Counted from the stretch's first letter, positions 40,482-51,610 are shown. The stretch: DNA of 64,000 nt from Semisulcospira habei (GCA_036245525.1 BTPG01000003.1:193049021-193113020), one strand, 5' to 3'. Notes: generated by a model not told the origin, from the letters alone. Made by a program: numbers and translations.

Positions 40482-40938
40482 AGCAACCCCCCCCCCCCCC
40501 CCTTCTTTTTGTCCTGTGATTTTGTTTTTCTGTGCAAGTCCAGTTAGATAGATCTATGATCTGTGGTCTAAAATGGTACAGATGTCTCCCTTACTTGCAC
40601 CTTTTCTTGCATACCTTTGCCTTGCTTCATTTTATATTGTACACAAGTTTGTATAATTCACAGACACTCAGATTTAGAATGATATCATCTTTTGTCTGAC
40701 CCGACAGCATTCTCATCTAGGTACGTGTCGCACTGGTTTTTGCCCCAGACACTCCAAATTTAGATCTCAGTCTGATTTAATGTTCCGATAATATGGCAGA
40801 AAATAACTTTTAGGAGCTGAGATTGGTGCTGGGGGGGGGGGGGGGGAGATGGGTTTGGGGAGTGATCTTTATGGTGATGGAAACATGGGTGAATTTTTAA
40901 AGGTGAGGTGGCAAAGGAGCTTCCTGGAGTGCAAAAGG

Positions 40939-41007
40939 TCCTCAGGCTGATGTTGACTGCAGCTGGCCCATCCTATGTGTGGGCCGGCTGCAGCCGACAT
41001 CGGCCCA
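40939..41007. repeat. PalI palindrome
   Basis: GGCTGATGTTGACTGCAGCT and GGCTGCAGCCGACATCGGCC with TGGCCCA/TGGGCC inside. Confidence 0.82.
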
Positions 41008-41181
41008 TAGATCGTTTGCACACTGGATCGTTAAAATTGAGGGGGTGCAAATGACGTGTGTGTAATGGCACAGGAAGAGAGCTAGGAGCGCAGGTATAAA
41101 TAAGCCTAATCTTAATGATTATGAGGCAGTATGACTGGAGGTCTCTGGTGGAAGCCTTATGTGCCATCCAAAGACCACTTA

Positions 41182-41279
41182 CATGAGTGAGCTCAGTCCT
41201 GCGCCAGACACTAAGCAAGGTGCTCCGCTGTAGCGGAGCACCTTGCTTAGTGGCTGGCGGAGGACTGAGCTCACCCATG
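41182..41279. repeat. PalF hairpin, copy 2, 47-bp arms
   Basis: CATGAGTGAGCTCAGTCCTG ... GCTCCGC, TGTA loop, right arm ending CATG; three mismatches. Confidence 0.96.
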
Positions 41280-41327
41280 CAACTGAGACCAGGGCAGGAA
41301 GACGATTCGGTAAGCAAGTAATGTTTG

Positions 41328-41394
41328 CTGGCCTGTGAAATTGGATCTTACAGCTGGATGCGGTAAGGTCCCAAATCATAGACCAGTAAACATA
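41328..41394. repeat. PalD palindrome
   Basis: TGCTGGCCTGTGAAATTGGA and TCCCAAATCATAGACCAGTA; TCTTACAGC and GGTAAGG inside. Confidence 0.82.
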
Positions 41395-41964
41395 TATATA
41401 TATCTGGTCTTGGCCCTTTTCCGAGTCTGCAGGGACTCTTGAGGATGAATGCCTCCTACTGATGGGTAAGCCTCGTGAAAAGTGTGTGGGACAATTTCTC
41501 TCATGGAGGAACGGTGTGCTACACTTGGCAGCTAAACTTGATTGGCCTTTGGAATAACTGGCCTTAATTGCCACTCTCTACAAGTTTGGCAGACGGGGTG
41601 GGGGCAGGGGGAGGGGGGGGGGGGGCTAAGATGTGGTTGCTCGCCCATGAGAATGTATACTTCTTGCTCGTAGGTTAGAGTATATTCTCAGGTGGAGGGA
41701 TCAAGGTATACATGTATCTGCAGTAAGGTGGATCAGGATGGATAGCTGGACTTGGCTGGAGCAACAGTTTGGCAATGATGGGGGCGGGGGGAGGTTGTCG
41801 GTTGATGAAAGTCTGTGCTTCTCTTGGTGGTCTAGAATGTATCCCCAGATGGTGGGGCTGAAGGAATATCATCTTCCAGTTTAGGGGCTCGAAGTGGGAA
41901 GTTTATCTACAATACGTTCTGCATTTGGATTGTAGAAGGCAGGAGGAGGGGAGTGGGACTTTCA

Positions 41965-41996
41965 GGTAGCACGCGGCAGCTGGGATGCGTGCTACC
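41965..41996. repeat. 10-bp stem-loop
   Basis: GGTAGCACGC, 12-nt spacer, GCGTGCTACC. Confidence 0.8.
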
Positions 41997-42540
41997 AGTA
42001 ATTACTATCTACAGGAACGTCAGGTGGTGTATGGGCCCAATCTCTGCAATCCCAGAGTTGACTCACACGCTCACAATCACTCCGGATATCTTTAGAAAAA
42101 CAACTTTAACAGTCCTTCAGCCAGCCCCGTGTCTCCCACCTTCAGAGGCATATAGACTCTCATCACCCGCCATTGCAGGCGACGTAGATTCTCATGAGCT
42201 TCTTTGACCCCCGTCTGCATCAGGCAAAGATGAAATCACAGGAATCTTACACGTGCAGAGGCACATGAAAATCTGTCTCTTGAGAGCACATTGTAATCTG
42301 CCTCTCTTGTACGCAGGTGGAAATTTGCATCCTTAGATTGTGGAAGTTCTGTAAATTACATAGCTTGAATTCCTTGTCGCTTGTACGCGATTTCAGGGGG
42401 AAGTGGCGATTAAAATAGCCTCAGCGGGCAAAATTTAGAAAGAGCAAGGAAAAAATTTCAGAAAAGATTACATAGCCACTTCCAGACTCATTTACCTTTA
42501 GTTTATTCCAGATCGTTCCACGTGTTTTACCTTTGAAAGA

Positions 42541-42566
42541 GGGGGAGAGAGATAGTGAAGAGAGAG

Positions 42567-42604
<38 letters not shown>
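42541..42604. repeat. (GA)n microsatellite
   Basis: GA tract with two interruptions at its start. Confidence 0.95.
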
Positions 42605-42608
<4 letters not shown>

Positions 42609-43751
42609 GGGTGCTAGGAAGGGGAGGTGATTTGGGATGCTGAGGTAGGTTTTGAGAAAGGGTCAGTAGGTAACTGCAGGCTTGAAATTAGATGGAAAAT
42701 TTACTTAAGAGGATCAGCTTAGAGTCGATCGTAGCCCACCCTGATTGCGGCAATAGTGAGTGGTTTGTTTGTTCAGACATTGGAGGCAGCAGCAATTTTA
42801 CTTTAGTTTTGAATGTTTGACAGGACATAGATATGTGCAGGTCTGTGAGTTTGGATTTTACGGCAGCTCAACAGAGGCCGTTCTGTGTTCTCAGATACTG
42901 GAATTAGCCAGCAATCTTTTGGAAGCTTTACGGCTCATAATATAAATAAATATGTGCTGATCTATGATTTGGACCATACTGCTCAAGGCCATACCTTATA
43001 AAATCACAGACCAAAACATATTGAATTTAAAAGCTGTAGATGTGTGTTGGCTCAGATATTGGAAAACAAGTCTTTTTACCTTGTCTGTGAATGTTGCTCT
43101 GTGGTTTCAAGTCTCTTCAAGTTCTCTATCGCTACTGGCAAATGCCAAGTAATGCCCATTTTGAGAAAAGCAAGATTTTCATTGTATTACAAACAATGAA
43201 GAATCTCGCTGTTCTCAAACTGAATGGACACACTAGCATTTTGCAATATTTAACAGAAGGCTCAGACGTTGAAAATGGAAGCCACTTTTACCTGCTCTGT
43301 GATAACACTCTATTGGAACGGCGTTCTCACTATCTCGAAGACTTGATAAGAAGTGATGTTTTTGCAGCCCGGACCGCTAACCCTTGTATTGCTCGCAACG
43401 ATGATGATTTATTGAGGCAGTTCCTGCTCCTTGTGATTCGTAGTCAGTTGTGTGTGCTGCTCTGTGATTTTTTCAGCCGTATGGTCTAAAATCGCAGACT
43501 AGGATGAACGTGTCTCTCGGTTCCATTTCATTCCAGAGGTGGGGGATGGATCGACAGTGTGCAAATCCACTGATTTGCCTCACTGCTTGTTGGTAGGTCC
43601 TAAGCTAGCAGACAGTTGTGAACTGAAAATGTCGAGCGTTTGATTCTGGAAAGTAGAATGTTCAAAGCGTGATGGAGCTTGCACTGAAGTTCAGACGAGT
43701 TGAATCAGCCCAGCATCTTCTGCTAACCCCAGATGCCAGGGTATTATGGAT

Positions 43752-43819
43752 CACACTGGTTGTTTCCCTCGATGATTCGCCGCCGCGGTAGCCAGCAGAT
43801 CGAGGGAGGCAACCGGTGT
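43752..43819. repeat. PalG palindrome, copy 3
   Basis: CACACTGGTTGTTTCCCTCG and CGAGGGAGGCAACCGGTGT; centre GCCGCCGCGG. Confidence 0.87.
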
Positions 43820-44000
43820 AATGATCGTGGATATTGGAAACATAAGCCGCTGTATACTTGTTGGAGGGTGTTTGTTTAACTCATAATTTGTTTACTTTCT
43901 CAACTTTGGGAGCTGGGCGGTGTTAACTTCTTCACTGCTACTGACGATACCGCTCGGCTGAAAAAAAACTAGGGGTTAATGTGTGTATTACCTGTGGAGA

Positions 44001-44135
44001 CAGATCGACCATGGTAGTTGTAGGGTAGTGCCAGATTAGCTTTAGTGATGTGAGTGATCGCCATTGACGATATGAAGATAGTTCATGGGAAGACGACGCC
44101 AAGCAAATCTTACACTGTTCTTAAACTGTTACGGA
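44001..44135. repeat. PalC split by unrelated sequence
   Basis: CAGATCGACCATGGTAGTTG ... GATTAGCTT and, after about 50 bp, GACGCCAAGCAAATCTTACA. Confidence 0.6.
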
Positions 44136-44494
44136 CACTCCCCGTCTCCCTCTCTGGTGCCTGGAGGGGTGGATGTGTTAGAGATACATGCACTTGAAGC
44201 ATCTTTTGCTTGGGATGTGAACCCCCTTTTATTGCCAGGGCCATGCGTCTATACCTGTAAACAGCAGCTGAGTCTGCGCGAAAGGTAAATTAGGTTTAGC
44301 TAGTGGCTCAAAGGATGTACGGCCTGATTAGCTTTTGGCAGCCAATTATGCACTACCACTGACCAGTCTCTCTACCCTTGAGTTGGCGGCACGAGGAGTG
44401 AAACGCACGGGTATTACACTGGAAGCATTTTTTCTTACCTGGAAGATTGATAAGAGATGCCAGGTGATCTGATCACCTTTGAAAGTGCTGCCCC

Positions 44495-44584
44495 GTGAGC
44501 GAAAGGTGCTCGGGCCGACGTCGGCCGCATTGAGCCCTCAGGGGCCCACCAGCGGCCGACGTCGGCCCGAGGACCTTTCTCTCA
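44495..44584. repeat. PalI hairpin, 34-bp arms
   Basis: GTGAGCGAAAGGTGCTCGGG CCGACGTCGGCCGC, 23-nt loop, GCGGCCGACGTCGGCCCGAG and on to CTCTCAC. The inner GCCGACGTCGGC is itself a palindrome. AGGTGATC-TGATCACCT lies just upstream at 44462-44478. Confidence 0.93.
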
Positions 44585-44719
44585 CCGGGCGGATTAGCCG
44601 TGTGAACCTTATCGGTCAGGTATTGGAGAATTCTTCCCTGTACGTTTTCTCCAGGTATGTTTCCTCTCTGTCTCTCACCTTCACCCACTGATCCAGAGTC
44701 CTTCAAGTCGGAGCATTGG

Positions 44720-44796
44720 GTGCTGGTCTGCGATTTTGGACCTTACGGTGGATTTTTTGTGTGTGTGCTGTCCTGTCCAAAATCACAGACCAGCCC
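44720..44796. repeat. PalD hairpin with enlarged loop
   Basis: GGTGCTGGTCTGCGATTTTG and CCAAAATCACAGACCAGCCC; the loop is replaced by T/GT-rich sequence. Confidence 0.9.
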
Positions 44797-44896
44797 ACAG
44801 TTGCCGCTGGATCAGTCCTGCGCTGCATTATGTTGTGATCAGTTGAGAGAAATCGCGGCAGGGTGATGGAGTCTGTGATTCTGGGCCTTATGATCG

Positions 44897-44968
44897 TGCG
44901 TGCTGGTCTGTGACTGTGGACCTTTTGGCCGCCGACTGTAAGGTCCAAAGTCACAGACCAGCGTACGC
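44897..44968. repeat. PalD hairpin, GACT variant
   Basis: GCGTGCTGGTCTGTGACTGT and AAAGTCACAGACCAGCGTACGC. TGACT/AGTCA replaces TGATT/AATCA in both arms. Confidence 0.94.
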
Positions 44969-45499
44969 CCAATACCGCACAGGAGTGTTGTCTTCTCTTG
45001 GTACGCGCCATCTCAGCCTTCCATATCTGACCTTTTCCTAGAAGAGTGCCGTGTTGACGATACGTCTTCTATCTGGCATCGGGACGGACATTGTTCGGTA
45101 TTCAACCCGTGGGCTGGCATCGGCGCCATCAAGAATTTCTGCTCTGTCAGTCCAGGCGTGGTGAACACAAAAATTATAAAGGCAGAAAGTAAAATGAGAC
45201 ACTTTCAGATTGTTAACTGCTCTTGCTCGTCTTTGCTGGCTTCAGGCGTCATTGCCCAGTGAAACTCTGTTCAGAGTCCAGGAGGAAAGTGCTGGAAGGA
45301 AGTTATTATGTTTTGGTGCTTGTGTCATCAAGGATTTGGGCACTCCGGGTGTGACGGCTGAATAGTCTGTATACAAAAGAATGCAGCAAAAATGAAAGGA
45401 GACAACTTCTGATTGTTGGCTGCTCTTCTTCTTTGCTTCCGCCGGCGACGAATTCGATTCGCTGTCCCGCAATCAAGGAGAACTATATAAAAGATACAG

Positions 45500-45735
45500 T
45501 ACAGCAGAACCTGTTTAGAGCGGCCGCCCTTTATGAGAGATTGCCTGTCATGGCTTTAGCCACCTAGATAGCTTTTAGATCTTAAAATCCCAGAACTAAT
45601 TGACATTCATTCTATAGAGTGAAGGACAGGTGACACTTTTTGCCCATGAAGACGTCTCTTGAAAGAGCACCTCTGTTTTAAGACCAGTTTTTCTTGTAAA
45701 AAAACAGTTGGTTGCTTACAACAGGTTCCACTGTA
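45500..45735. mobile_element. MITE with TACAGCAGAACCTGTT ends, uninterrupted copy
   Basis: Starts TACAGCAGAACCTGTTTAGA and ends AACAGGTTCCACTGTA. Its interior matches the pieces flanking the nested elements in the other two copies, but no palindrome is inserted here. Confidence 0.7.
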
Positions 45736-45805
45736 TATGTATATGTGTCCTAGTTCATTTCATTGGACTAAATCTGTGTGATTTTGTGCTGTACAGATCT
45801 GGGGC

Positions 45806-45915
45806 CAGTTGCATGAGTGAGCCTAGTCCTGCTCCAGCCACTAAGCAAGGTGCTCTGCTGTAGCGGAGCGCCTTGCTTAGTGGCTGGCGCAGGACTACGC
45901 TCACTCTTGCAACTG
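45806..45915. repeat. PalF hairpin, copy 3, ~53-bp arms
   Basis: CAGTTGCATGAGTGAGCCTA ... CTCTGC, TGTA loop, GCGGAGCGCCTTGCTTAGTG ... CTTGCAACTG. The longest stem in the window. Confidence 0.96.
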
Positions 45916-46445
45916 ACCTCTTGGTCGTCTGACCCGAAAACAGACTATCTTGAGTGGAAAACCTTTTCTTGTGTATCTAGGATATATGCTATCAGAGGTG
46001 ATTGTGTTGTAATTTAAGTATTCAAACGGTTGGGCTGGTCAAAAACACGACACTTGGAAACGTGAAAATTGGTGTAAAGCCGGTACGCGGTGAACTATCA
46101 GTGTTGTATTCAAAGACCAAGATATCTTGAGTGAAGACCGCGGCAGCGTTCGTCCTGTGTACGTCTTTGCTGGTGTCTTGACTTAAAGCAAGCAAGAGTG
46201 CAGACAATCGGTGGCAGTTACATAAGTTATCCATCATGTGTCCGATGGTCGACCTTTCCACTTTTAAAGTCACTGTGCCATCCATCCAACAGCGGCGCAT
46301 GTTTTGCGACAGACCCAAAGGTTTGTTACTTTCTTTTCCACTTTAGCGGTAATTATGTTGCTGTGGGGTACATTGTATTCCATCAGCCCTGGCACAGCAG
46401 CCTAAGATGGCTCGATCGTAATATAGCAAGGGTAGTACTAGATTT

Positions 46446-46537
46446 ACCAATGCAAGGTTAGTGCCCGATTAGATTGGCGCCTTCCGGGGACCAATCTAAT
46501 CAGGCTCTACCCTTGCATTGTCATGGTCACTCCGTGT
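46446..46537. repeat. PalC hairpin, GCAAGG/AGATTGG variant
   Basis: ACCAATGCAAGGTTAGTGCC and CTCTACCCTTGCATTG. GATTAGATTGG pairs with CCAATCTAATC; TGCAAGG pairs with CCTTGCA; both differ from the family on both arms. Confidence 0.92.
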
Positions 46538-46649
46538 CCAGCTGAAGTGTGTCCCTAGTGAGCAAAAGATGTTTCGGCTGATGTCGGAACGAAGACCCTT
46601 TGCTTGCTTGGTCAGAGCTGAATTGAATGATTTTTTTCTGTCGGTTTGG

Positions 46650-46728
<79 letters not shown>

Positions 46729-46753
46729 TACACGCACATACACGCACGCACAC

Positions 46754-46794
<41 letters not shown>
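46650..46794. repeat. (CA)n microsatellite, ~145 bp
   Basis: Long CA tract with scattered CG and TA interruptions. It yields spurious His/Thr and Val/Cys frames on both strands. Confidence 0.97.
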
Positions 46795-46795
<1 letters not shown>

Positions 46796-47107
46796 TCTTG
46801 TAGATGTTTTTGTTCACACCTGTGCTGTATTGCACGCTGGCGCACTACCTTACAGGTGTGTGTTCAGGTGTGAAACCAGAGACCCCTCCTGCTGGAAAGT
46901 AATCGGGTTCCGTGCGTTTGCACCATCATCAGTTTTCTGTTACTCGAGAAAATAACTGTAAACCATTAGTCTCATGTGGTCAACAAAACAAAACAGAATT
47001 TTTTTAAAAAAAGAAGAGAAACAGGACAATATCCGGATTGCCTATTGCCGGCAGCTCGGAATTTGAACCTCTTCCCTAGCGTGAGAAGACGTGAACGTGA
47101 TCCAACG

Positions 47108-47173
47108 GCAAGACACATAGATCCTCATGAGCCCCCGCGACTGCGGGGGCTCATGAGGATCTATGCCTCTTGC
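47108..47173. repeat. PalA hairpin with ~100-bp tail
   Basis: GCAAGACACATAGATCCTCA and GATCTATGCCTCTTGC. The tail 47173-47275 (CCTTGGACGGTTGAG ... CAAAGATT ... TGCGTCCAG) recurs after PalA sequence at 52041, 52595 and 53317. Confidence 0.92.
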
Positions 47174-47589
47174 TTAGACCGATTTTTTAGAACCCATTTT
47201 CCTTGGACGGTTGAGCCTTTTTGTTCGTTGACCGAACAAAGATTCTAGAATCAAATTTGCGTCCAGCGGCATGGAAAGCGTGAAGATAAAGATGGAAGGT
47301 GACATTGATTGAGCGTGTTTTGTCAGTCGTATGCTGGTAACCCCAGATAATGTTCTAAAAATTGATGGAATAGCAGGAGCCGAGCTTGGACAGCAGGAGA
47401 CATAGGTTCTCGCCCAGCAGAATATACGAGTCTCTTGTGTCAGATAGAAGCACCTGGAAAGAAACTTCCGGTTAGGGGATACTGAGCGCCTAACAGCTTC
47501 GCAGTGGGGCATGCGGTGCTCCAGTAATGATTCTACCTTAGTCGAGTGTTGACAGATGATAATGATGCACGTGAGTGTTGGCGGGGAAC

Positions 47590-47722
47590 GGGGGGGGGGG
47601 GGGGGGAGGGGGGGGGTGTGCGGTAGGGTAGATGGACAGGTAAAAGCTGGAAGCGGGTGAAAAATGGTCAGGTACAAGGTCAGGTAGCTCGGGGGGGGGG
47701 GGGGGGGGGGAGGGGGGGGGGG
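47590..47722. repeat. Two poly-G tracts
   Basis: G runs at about 47590-47617 and 47691-47722 flank a short non-repetitive spacer. Confidence 0.93.
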
Positions 47723-47871
47723 GCTGTGAATGGTGCAGTCAGTGTGCGAGTGCTGACAGGTAGGGCCAGGTGCCGGCCCTATCACTGACGATCTCGGTTT
47801 CGCCAGGAGATGATAGCCACTTGACTTGCTCCACTTCAAGTCGGAAGAACGGTTTTACTTATCATGAAATC

Positions 47872-47942
47872 TGTGTTCTGGTCTGTGATTTTGGACCTTA
47901 CGGCCTAATACCGTAAGGTCCAAAATCACAGACCAGCACACA
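47872..47942. repeat. PalD hairpin, 32-bp arms
   Basis: TGTGTTCTGGTCTGTGATTT ... TTACGG, 7-nt loop, CCGTAAGGTCCAAAATCACA and on; one mismatch. Closest to the family consensus. Confidence 0.97.
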
Positions 47943-48889
47943 TTTTCTGGTTGCTTAACTGCATTCAACATGTCCTGACCTTAAAAAACACTAAACCGCC
48001 CACCCCTCCCTGCACTAACTCACCACCACACGAGATCGCTGCCGCCTTTCACCACTCGCGTAACAGTACGTCATGACAACGAATCCCCGCAGGAATAACT
48101 GTTCACGACAATCATTGCAAGGAAATGTTCTTAGGGCTTATTGTCACTACTTTTCGCATATACAAATACGGTTGTTGGAGAAAGCGTTTAGTTTAGCTAT
48201 TGGGATTTTTATTTATTGACTTTTTACTGCCGGTTGTATTCCGTTTTAGCACAGTTTTTTTTAATTAAAAAAAAACAAACCCAACAACTTCATTTCTGTC
48301 GAAATAAGTGTCCAGTGTTTATCCAGAGTTTATTTTTTCAATTTTGTTCGCTCTTGATACACCTGAGTGTACGTTTTTCTATAGCATTTGAATTCAAACA
48401 AACAAATGTCACTTCCAAGCTCAGGTTAAAGGTGTATGTGGCACTACGTTTACAGTTAAAACTTCACTCCTGAGGAGAAGAAAGTCGACTCAATTTTTTT
48501 TGGGTGCAAATGTTCATATTATTGCATCATCAATCAACTTGCAAAATATGCACACATTTTTTTTTTTTTTTTTTAGATGTCGCATAAGCTAGACATGTAG
48601 GAAATAAATGGCTACCTGTAAATGTTGGCAGACATAACGAAACGAAAAAAAAAAAAAAAAAAAACACCCAAAAAAACTCTCATGCTGCTGAAAATACCAG
48701 TTGCTGTTTCATTTCCACCGCTAGCTATGTGTGATGGGCAGATGTTGATAACTGACGGGTAGTGCTTGTTACTGTTATACATCTCAAGGTATTCATTCCA
48801 GGCGCAAAACTGGTCTGGCACTACCCTTGAACTTTTTTACTCGATCTGTCGTCCAATATAATATCTAAACAATACATGCGTTAACCGAG

Positions 48890-49112
48890 TTTAACCCACT
48901 TAGCCCCGCCCCACAGCAGCAGGAGATGGGTCGACCAAGATAATTGAAGGGTGGGCCAGATTAGCTTGGCGCCATCAGGCGCCAAGTGAATCAAGCACTA
49001 TCCTTGAATCTTTGAATTATTATGGAAAATCCGTCTCCCGGCTGTGCCTGGCACATAGTTGTTAAGTGACACCTCTTTAATTTGGGAAATGCGGCCTTGC
49101 GGTTAAATGAGT
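48890..49112. repeat. PalC1 element, hairpin 48916-49041
   Basis: TTTAACCCACTTAGCCCC ... TTAAATGAGTTA. It abuts the C2 element that starts at 49112. A weaker PalC lies at 48754-48850. Confidence 0.82.
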
Positions 49113-49321
49113 TATCCCTTTTCATCCTGATACACCACTGCTTGAATAAATTTGACTCTGATAGTTCCAGGATGGTGCCAGAATAGCTTGGCGCCTGAGG
49201 CGCCAAGCTATTATGGCACCACCCTGGAACTAAACTGCTGGATCTATCTCCTAATCTGTAATGTAGCCTTCGTAGGGTAACAAATTTTTAAGAAAATCAG
49301 CCTCAGGGTGTAATGGGTTAA
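49112..49321. repeat. PalC2 element, hairpin 49147-49244
   Basis: CCCTTTTCATCCTGATACAC ... GTGTAATGGGTTAA. TTCCAGG/CCTGGAA replaces TTCAAGG/CCTTGAA in both arms. Confidence 0.92.
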
Positions 49322-49609
49322 AAAGAGAGGGAAATGGCCGGTCAGTTGACTTTAGAACCAGAGCTGCTTGGCCGTGGAGGTTACAGACGTATGGTAGATA
49401 GCTGGCACGGTGCCAGACCCAGTGCCGGAATGGCATGCGAGGTGAACGCAGACTGGCGCCCAGGTGAAGAAAAATGCTTAGGTAATCTGCCGTTGCGGCA
49501 ACCAAGGTCTCCGACATTTGGCTGCCTCGGATGTAGAATAAGATTTCAACCAGCTTATAATACTTTAATGGGGCAGGACTTGGGGAAGACTTACTGTGAA
49601 CATGCCTGA

Positions 49610-49991
49610 TACATTAGAACCGGTTCTGAGCAGCCGACCTTTTTCGCAAGAAAAAATAATGGTCTTAATAGACAGGTGCTGTCTGGAGAGAAATCTTGAA
49701 GGGCAAAAATGTTTAACCTTTTTCATCCTGATACACTACAGCGTGAAATAAGTTTGACTATGATAGTTCAAGGGTGGTCCCAGAATAGCATGGCGCCTGA
49801 GGCGCCATGAGCTATTTTGGCACCACCCTTGAACTGAAATGGTTGATCTATCTCCTAATCTGTAATGTAGCCTTCATAGGACAATAAGCAATTAAAAGAA
49901 AAATCAGCTTCATTATGTAATGTGTTAAGGACAATGTCACCTGACAGGTGATCTGTTATAAGGGTGGGCGCACAAAATAGGTTCAGCTGTA
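49610..49991. mobile_element. MITE with TACATTAGAACCGGTT ends, carrying nested PalC2
   Basis: The ends TACATTAGAACCGGTT and AATAGGTTCAGCTGTA are degenerate versions of the same termini. A TTAA-flanked PalC2 element (49713-49928) interrupts it. Confidence 0.6.
49713..49928. repeat. PalC2 element, TTAA to TTAA, hairpin 49753-49856
   Basis: TTAACCTTTTTCATCCTGAT ... GTAATGTGTTAA. GCATGGCGCC/GGCGCCATG replaces GCTTGGCGCC/GGCGCCAAG in both arms. Confidence 0.92.
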
Positions 49992-50436
49992 CTTCTATGT
50001 GTAGCTGGCATTCGCTGTGTCCCGAGAGTGAAGGGGTACACATTTTTAATGAGCATCAGATGCCAGCTGTTTCGTGAAGTTGGTTTACATGCTGGAAGGC
50101 ACATAACTGGCGCACATGCACACAAGTACAACGCTTCAGAAAATAAACAGCTCAGCCACACCTTATGAGCAAAATAAGATAAGTGGTGCACCATGAGCAG
50201 GTGTGCGTTTGTGTTTAATACATTCACTCTTAATACACCACTGTGCAGAGTCGGATGATTTACAACTGAGGTTGTGTGTGTGTGTGTGTGTGGGGGGGGG
50301 GGGGGGAGGGTTTTTTTCCCAACGTTTTTGTTTGTTGGAGCACTTAAATTGACACATTGAGAACCCAGAATGGAGGCCATTTTCTCTGGACGCACAAAAT
50401 ATCAAAGTAGACTTACGAAAAAAATGGTGGTGATGG

Positions 50437-50650
50437 TATGTTTTTTTTTTGTTTTGTTTGTTTGTTGGTTGTTTTTTTTTTTTTTTTTTTTTTTGGGGGG
50501 GGGGGGGGTGGGGGTGGAGGAGGTCACAGACACAAAGGAGGTCTGTGGGCAGGGGTTCTCAGAAAGTTACGTGTTTTTTTGTGTTTTTTTTTTCTTGTTG
50601 TTTTTCTTTTTGTTTTTTTGTTTTTGTTTGGGGAGTGGGGGGTTGATGTT
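50437..50650. repeat. Poly-T/poly-G low-complexity stretch
   Basis: Long T runs, a G run near 50495-50508 and further T-rich sequence. The Phe/Gly-rich frames here are artefacts. Confidence 0.9.
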
Positions 50651-50698
50651 TGCAACCCCACGAAGTGCCCCAGCCCCCCGTGATCCACCCCAACTGTG

Positions 50699-50782
50699 GG
50701 AGATGATTTGGCCGTGATTGTTCATGAAAAGTGCCAATCTAATCAGGTGCTACCCCAGAGCCGATCATTATGGCCGATCCTT
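50699..50782. repeat. PalC, decayed
   Basis: GGGAGATGATTTGGCCGTGA and GATCATTATGGCCGATCC outer arms. Confidence 0.7.
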
Positions 50783-50807
50783 TTTCCCCAGCTCTCAAAG
50801 CTGTGAA

Positions 50808-50900
50808 TACCATTTGGCTGTCTGTAGCGCTTTTTGTTGTGATGATTCCTGCAAGAATGAATCATCACAACAAACAGTGCTGCCGACGTCCAAAGGGTTA
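50808..50900. repeat. PalB hairpin, GTTGTG variant
   Basis: CATTTGGCTGTCTGTAGCGC and GCTGCCGACGTCCAAAGGGTTAA. TTGTTGTGATGATTC pairs with GAATCATCACAACAA. These changes are at CpG sites, so parallel decay is possible. Confidence 0.92.
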
Positions 50901-51257
50901 ATGTAGTATACAGAGGTCTTTTATGTACAGACAACAACTGAGACACAGGTGTGTAGTGTACGTGTCACAAAGTGCACCCATCCGTAAATAAAATAGGGGT
51001 ACATGTGATACCGAAGTAACCTGACCGTTGAGAAATGGGTTCACCAGCATCGCTTGTGAAACCCAACGCCACAAATGCGTTACACATGTACATTATGTAG
51101 TGATTTCTGTATTTAAATCAACACAGTAATAGTGCAAAAACTTCTGTAGGCTCTAGTGTTGTGAATACAATCTTCTGGTCTGCGACATGTTTGTTAGTGC
51201 ATAATAGTCCTCGCAACATTTGTAAATTAATGCAATTAACTATGCTTGTTTGTGCAG

Positions 51258-51290
51258 GTACTGCTAGTCATTTTGCCATGACAGCTTCAC
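51258..51290 (+). pseudogene. Decayed duplicate of the 5' end of filamin exon 10
   Basis: The stretch repeats the acceptor context TTTGTGCAG-GTACT and the codons for an ATGACAGCTTC stretch that open the real exon at 51446, with a 2-bp net insertion and several substitutions. Similarity fades after about 33 bases and a PalA hairpin begins at 51301, where the rest of the exon should be. It would be out of frame if spliced. The spacing to the real exon start is 188 bp. I read it as a partial exon duplication broken by a palindrome. Confidence 0.6.
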
Positions 51291-51300
51291 TGTCCATTTT

Positions 51301-51356
51301 GAGGAGGCATAAATTTTCATGGGCACCTGCAGGGCCTCATGAGAATATGTGCCTCT
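51301..51356. repeat. PalA hairpin inside the decayed exon duplicate
   Basis: GAGGCATAAATTTTCATGGG and CTCATGAGAATATGTGCCTC around CCTGCAGG. Confidence 0.88.
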
Positions 51357-51445
51357 GGCTTGCCAGATTAATGAAGTTATTTTTATTGGGTTTTTTTCCA
51401 TTGCAAGTACGACTGTAGTTAATGCCATTATGTTTGTGTGTGCAG

Positions 51446-51610
51446 GTACTAGTCCGTTTGACATGACAGCTTCGGTAAAGAACCCTTCCGGTCTGATCGA
51501 GCTGTGTGACGTGGTGAGCCTTGACGACAACCACTACAGCATCAAGTTCGTGCCCAAGGAGATGGGTATCCACACCGTCAGCGTTAAACACAGGGATATG
51601 CACATCCCAG
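51446..51610 (+). CDS. FLN: Filamin exon 10: core of Ig repeat 20
   Basis: The exon encodes GTSPFDMTASVKNPSGLIEL, then NHYSIKFVPKEMGIHTVSV and MHIPG, 55 residues. The FVPKEMGIHTVSVKH stretch is nearly identical to vertebrate repeat 20. It joins exon 9 in frame, showing no exon is missing in the 12.4-kb intron between them. The acceptor is GTGCAG, the donor GTCAGT, both phase 1. Confidence 0.96.

Larger units (their letters stand above)
39025..51445 (+). other. FLN: Filamin intron 9, 12.4 kb
   Basis: The flanking exons join in frame, so no filamin exon is missing. It contains all three PalF copies, eleven PalD copies, many PalC elements, GA, CA, poly-C and poly-G tracts. Stretches 41.4-43.4 and 45.0-45.5 kb show only weak palindrome traces, such as decayed PalD at 42838-42905, 42951-43022 and 43449-43505. 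Confidence 0.8.

Noticed and set aside
43091..43489. 132-codon plus-strand frame in filamin intron 9
   Set aside because: No domain recognised; its end runs into decayed PalD sequence and there is no supporting splice or start context. Exons 9 and 10 join in frame without it.
46496..46955. Open frames of His/Thr or Val/Cys repeats on both strands
   Set aside because: They are translations of the (CA)n microsatellite. The same applies to Arg/Glu and Leu/Ser frames over the GA tracts at 1.4, 9.1 and 10.7 kb.
47174..47839. 221-codon minus-strand frame
   Set aside because: Poly-Pro runs come from the two poly-G tracts, the rest lacks domain signatures and part of it lies over a PalA tail.
39025..51445. 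A missing filamin exon in the 12.4-kb intron
   Set aside because: Exon 9 ends and exon 10 begins at adjacent positions of the repeat 20 sequence in matching phase, so none is needed.
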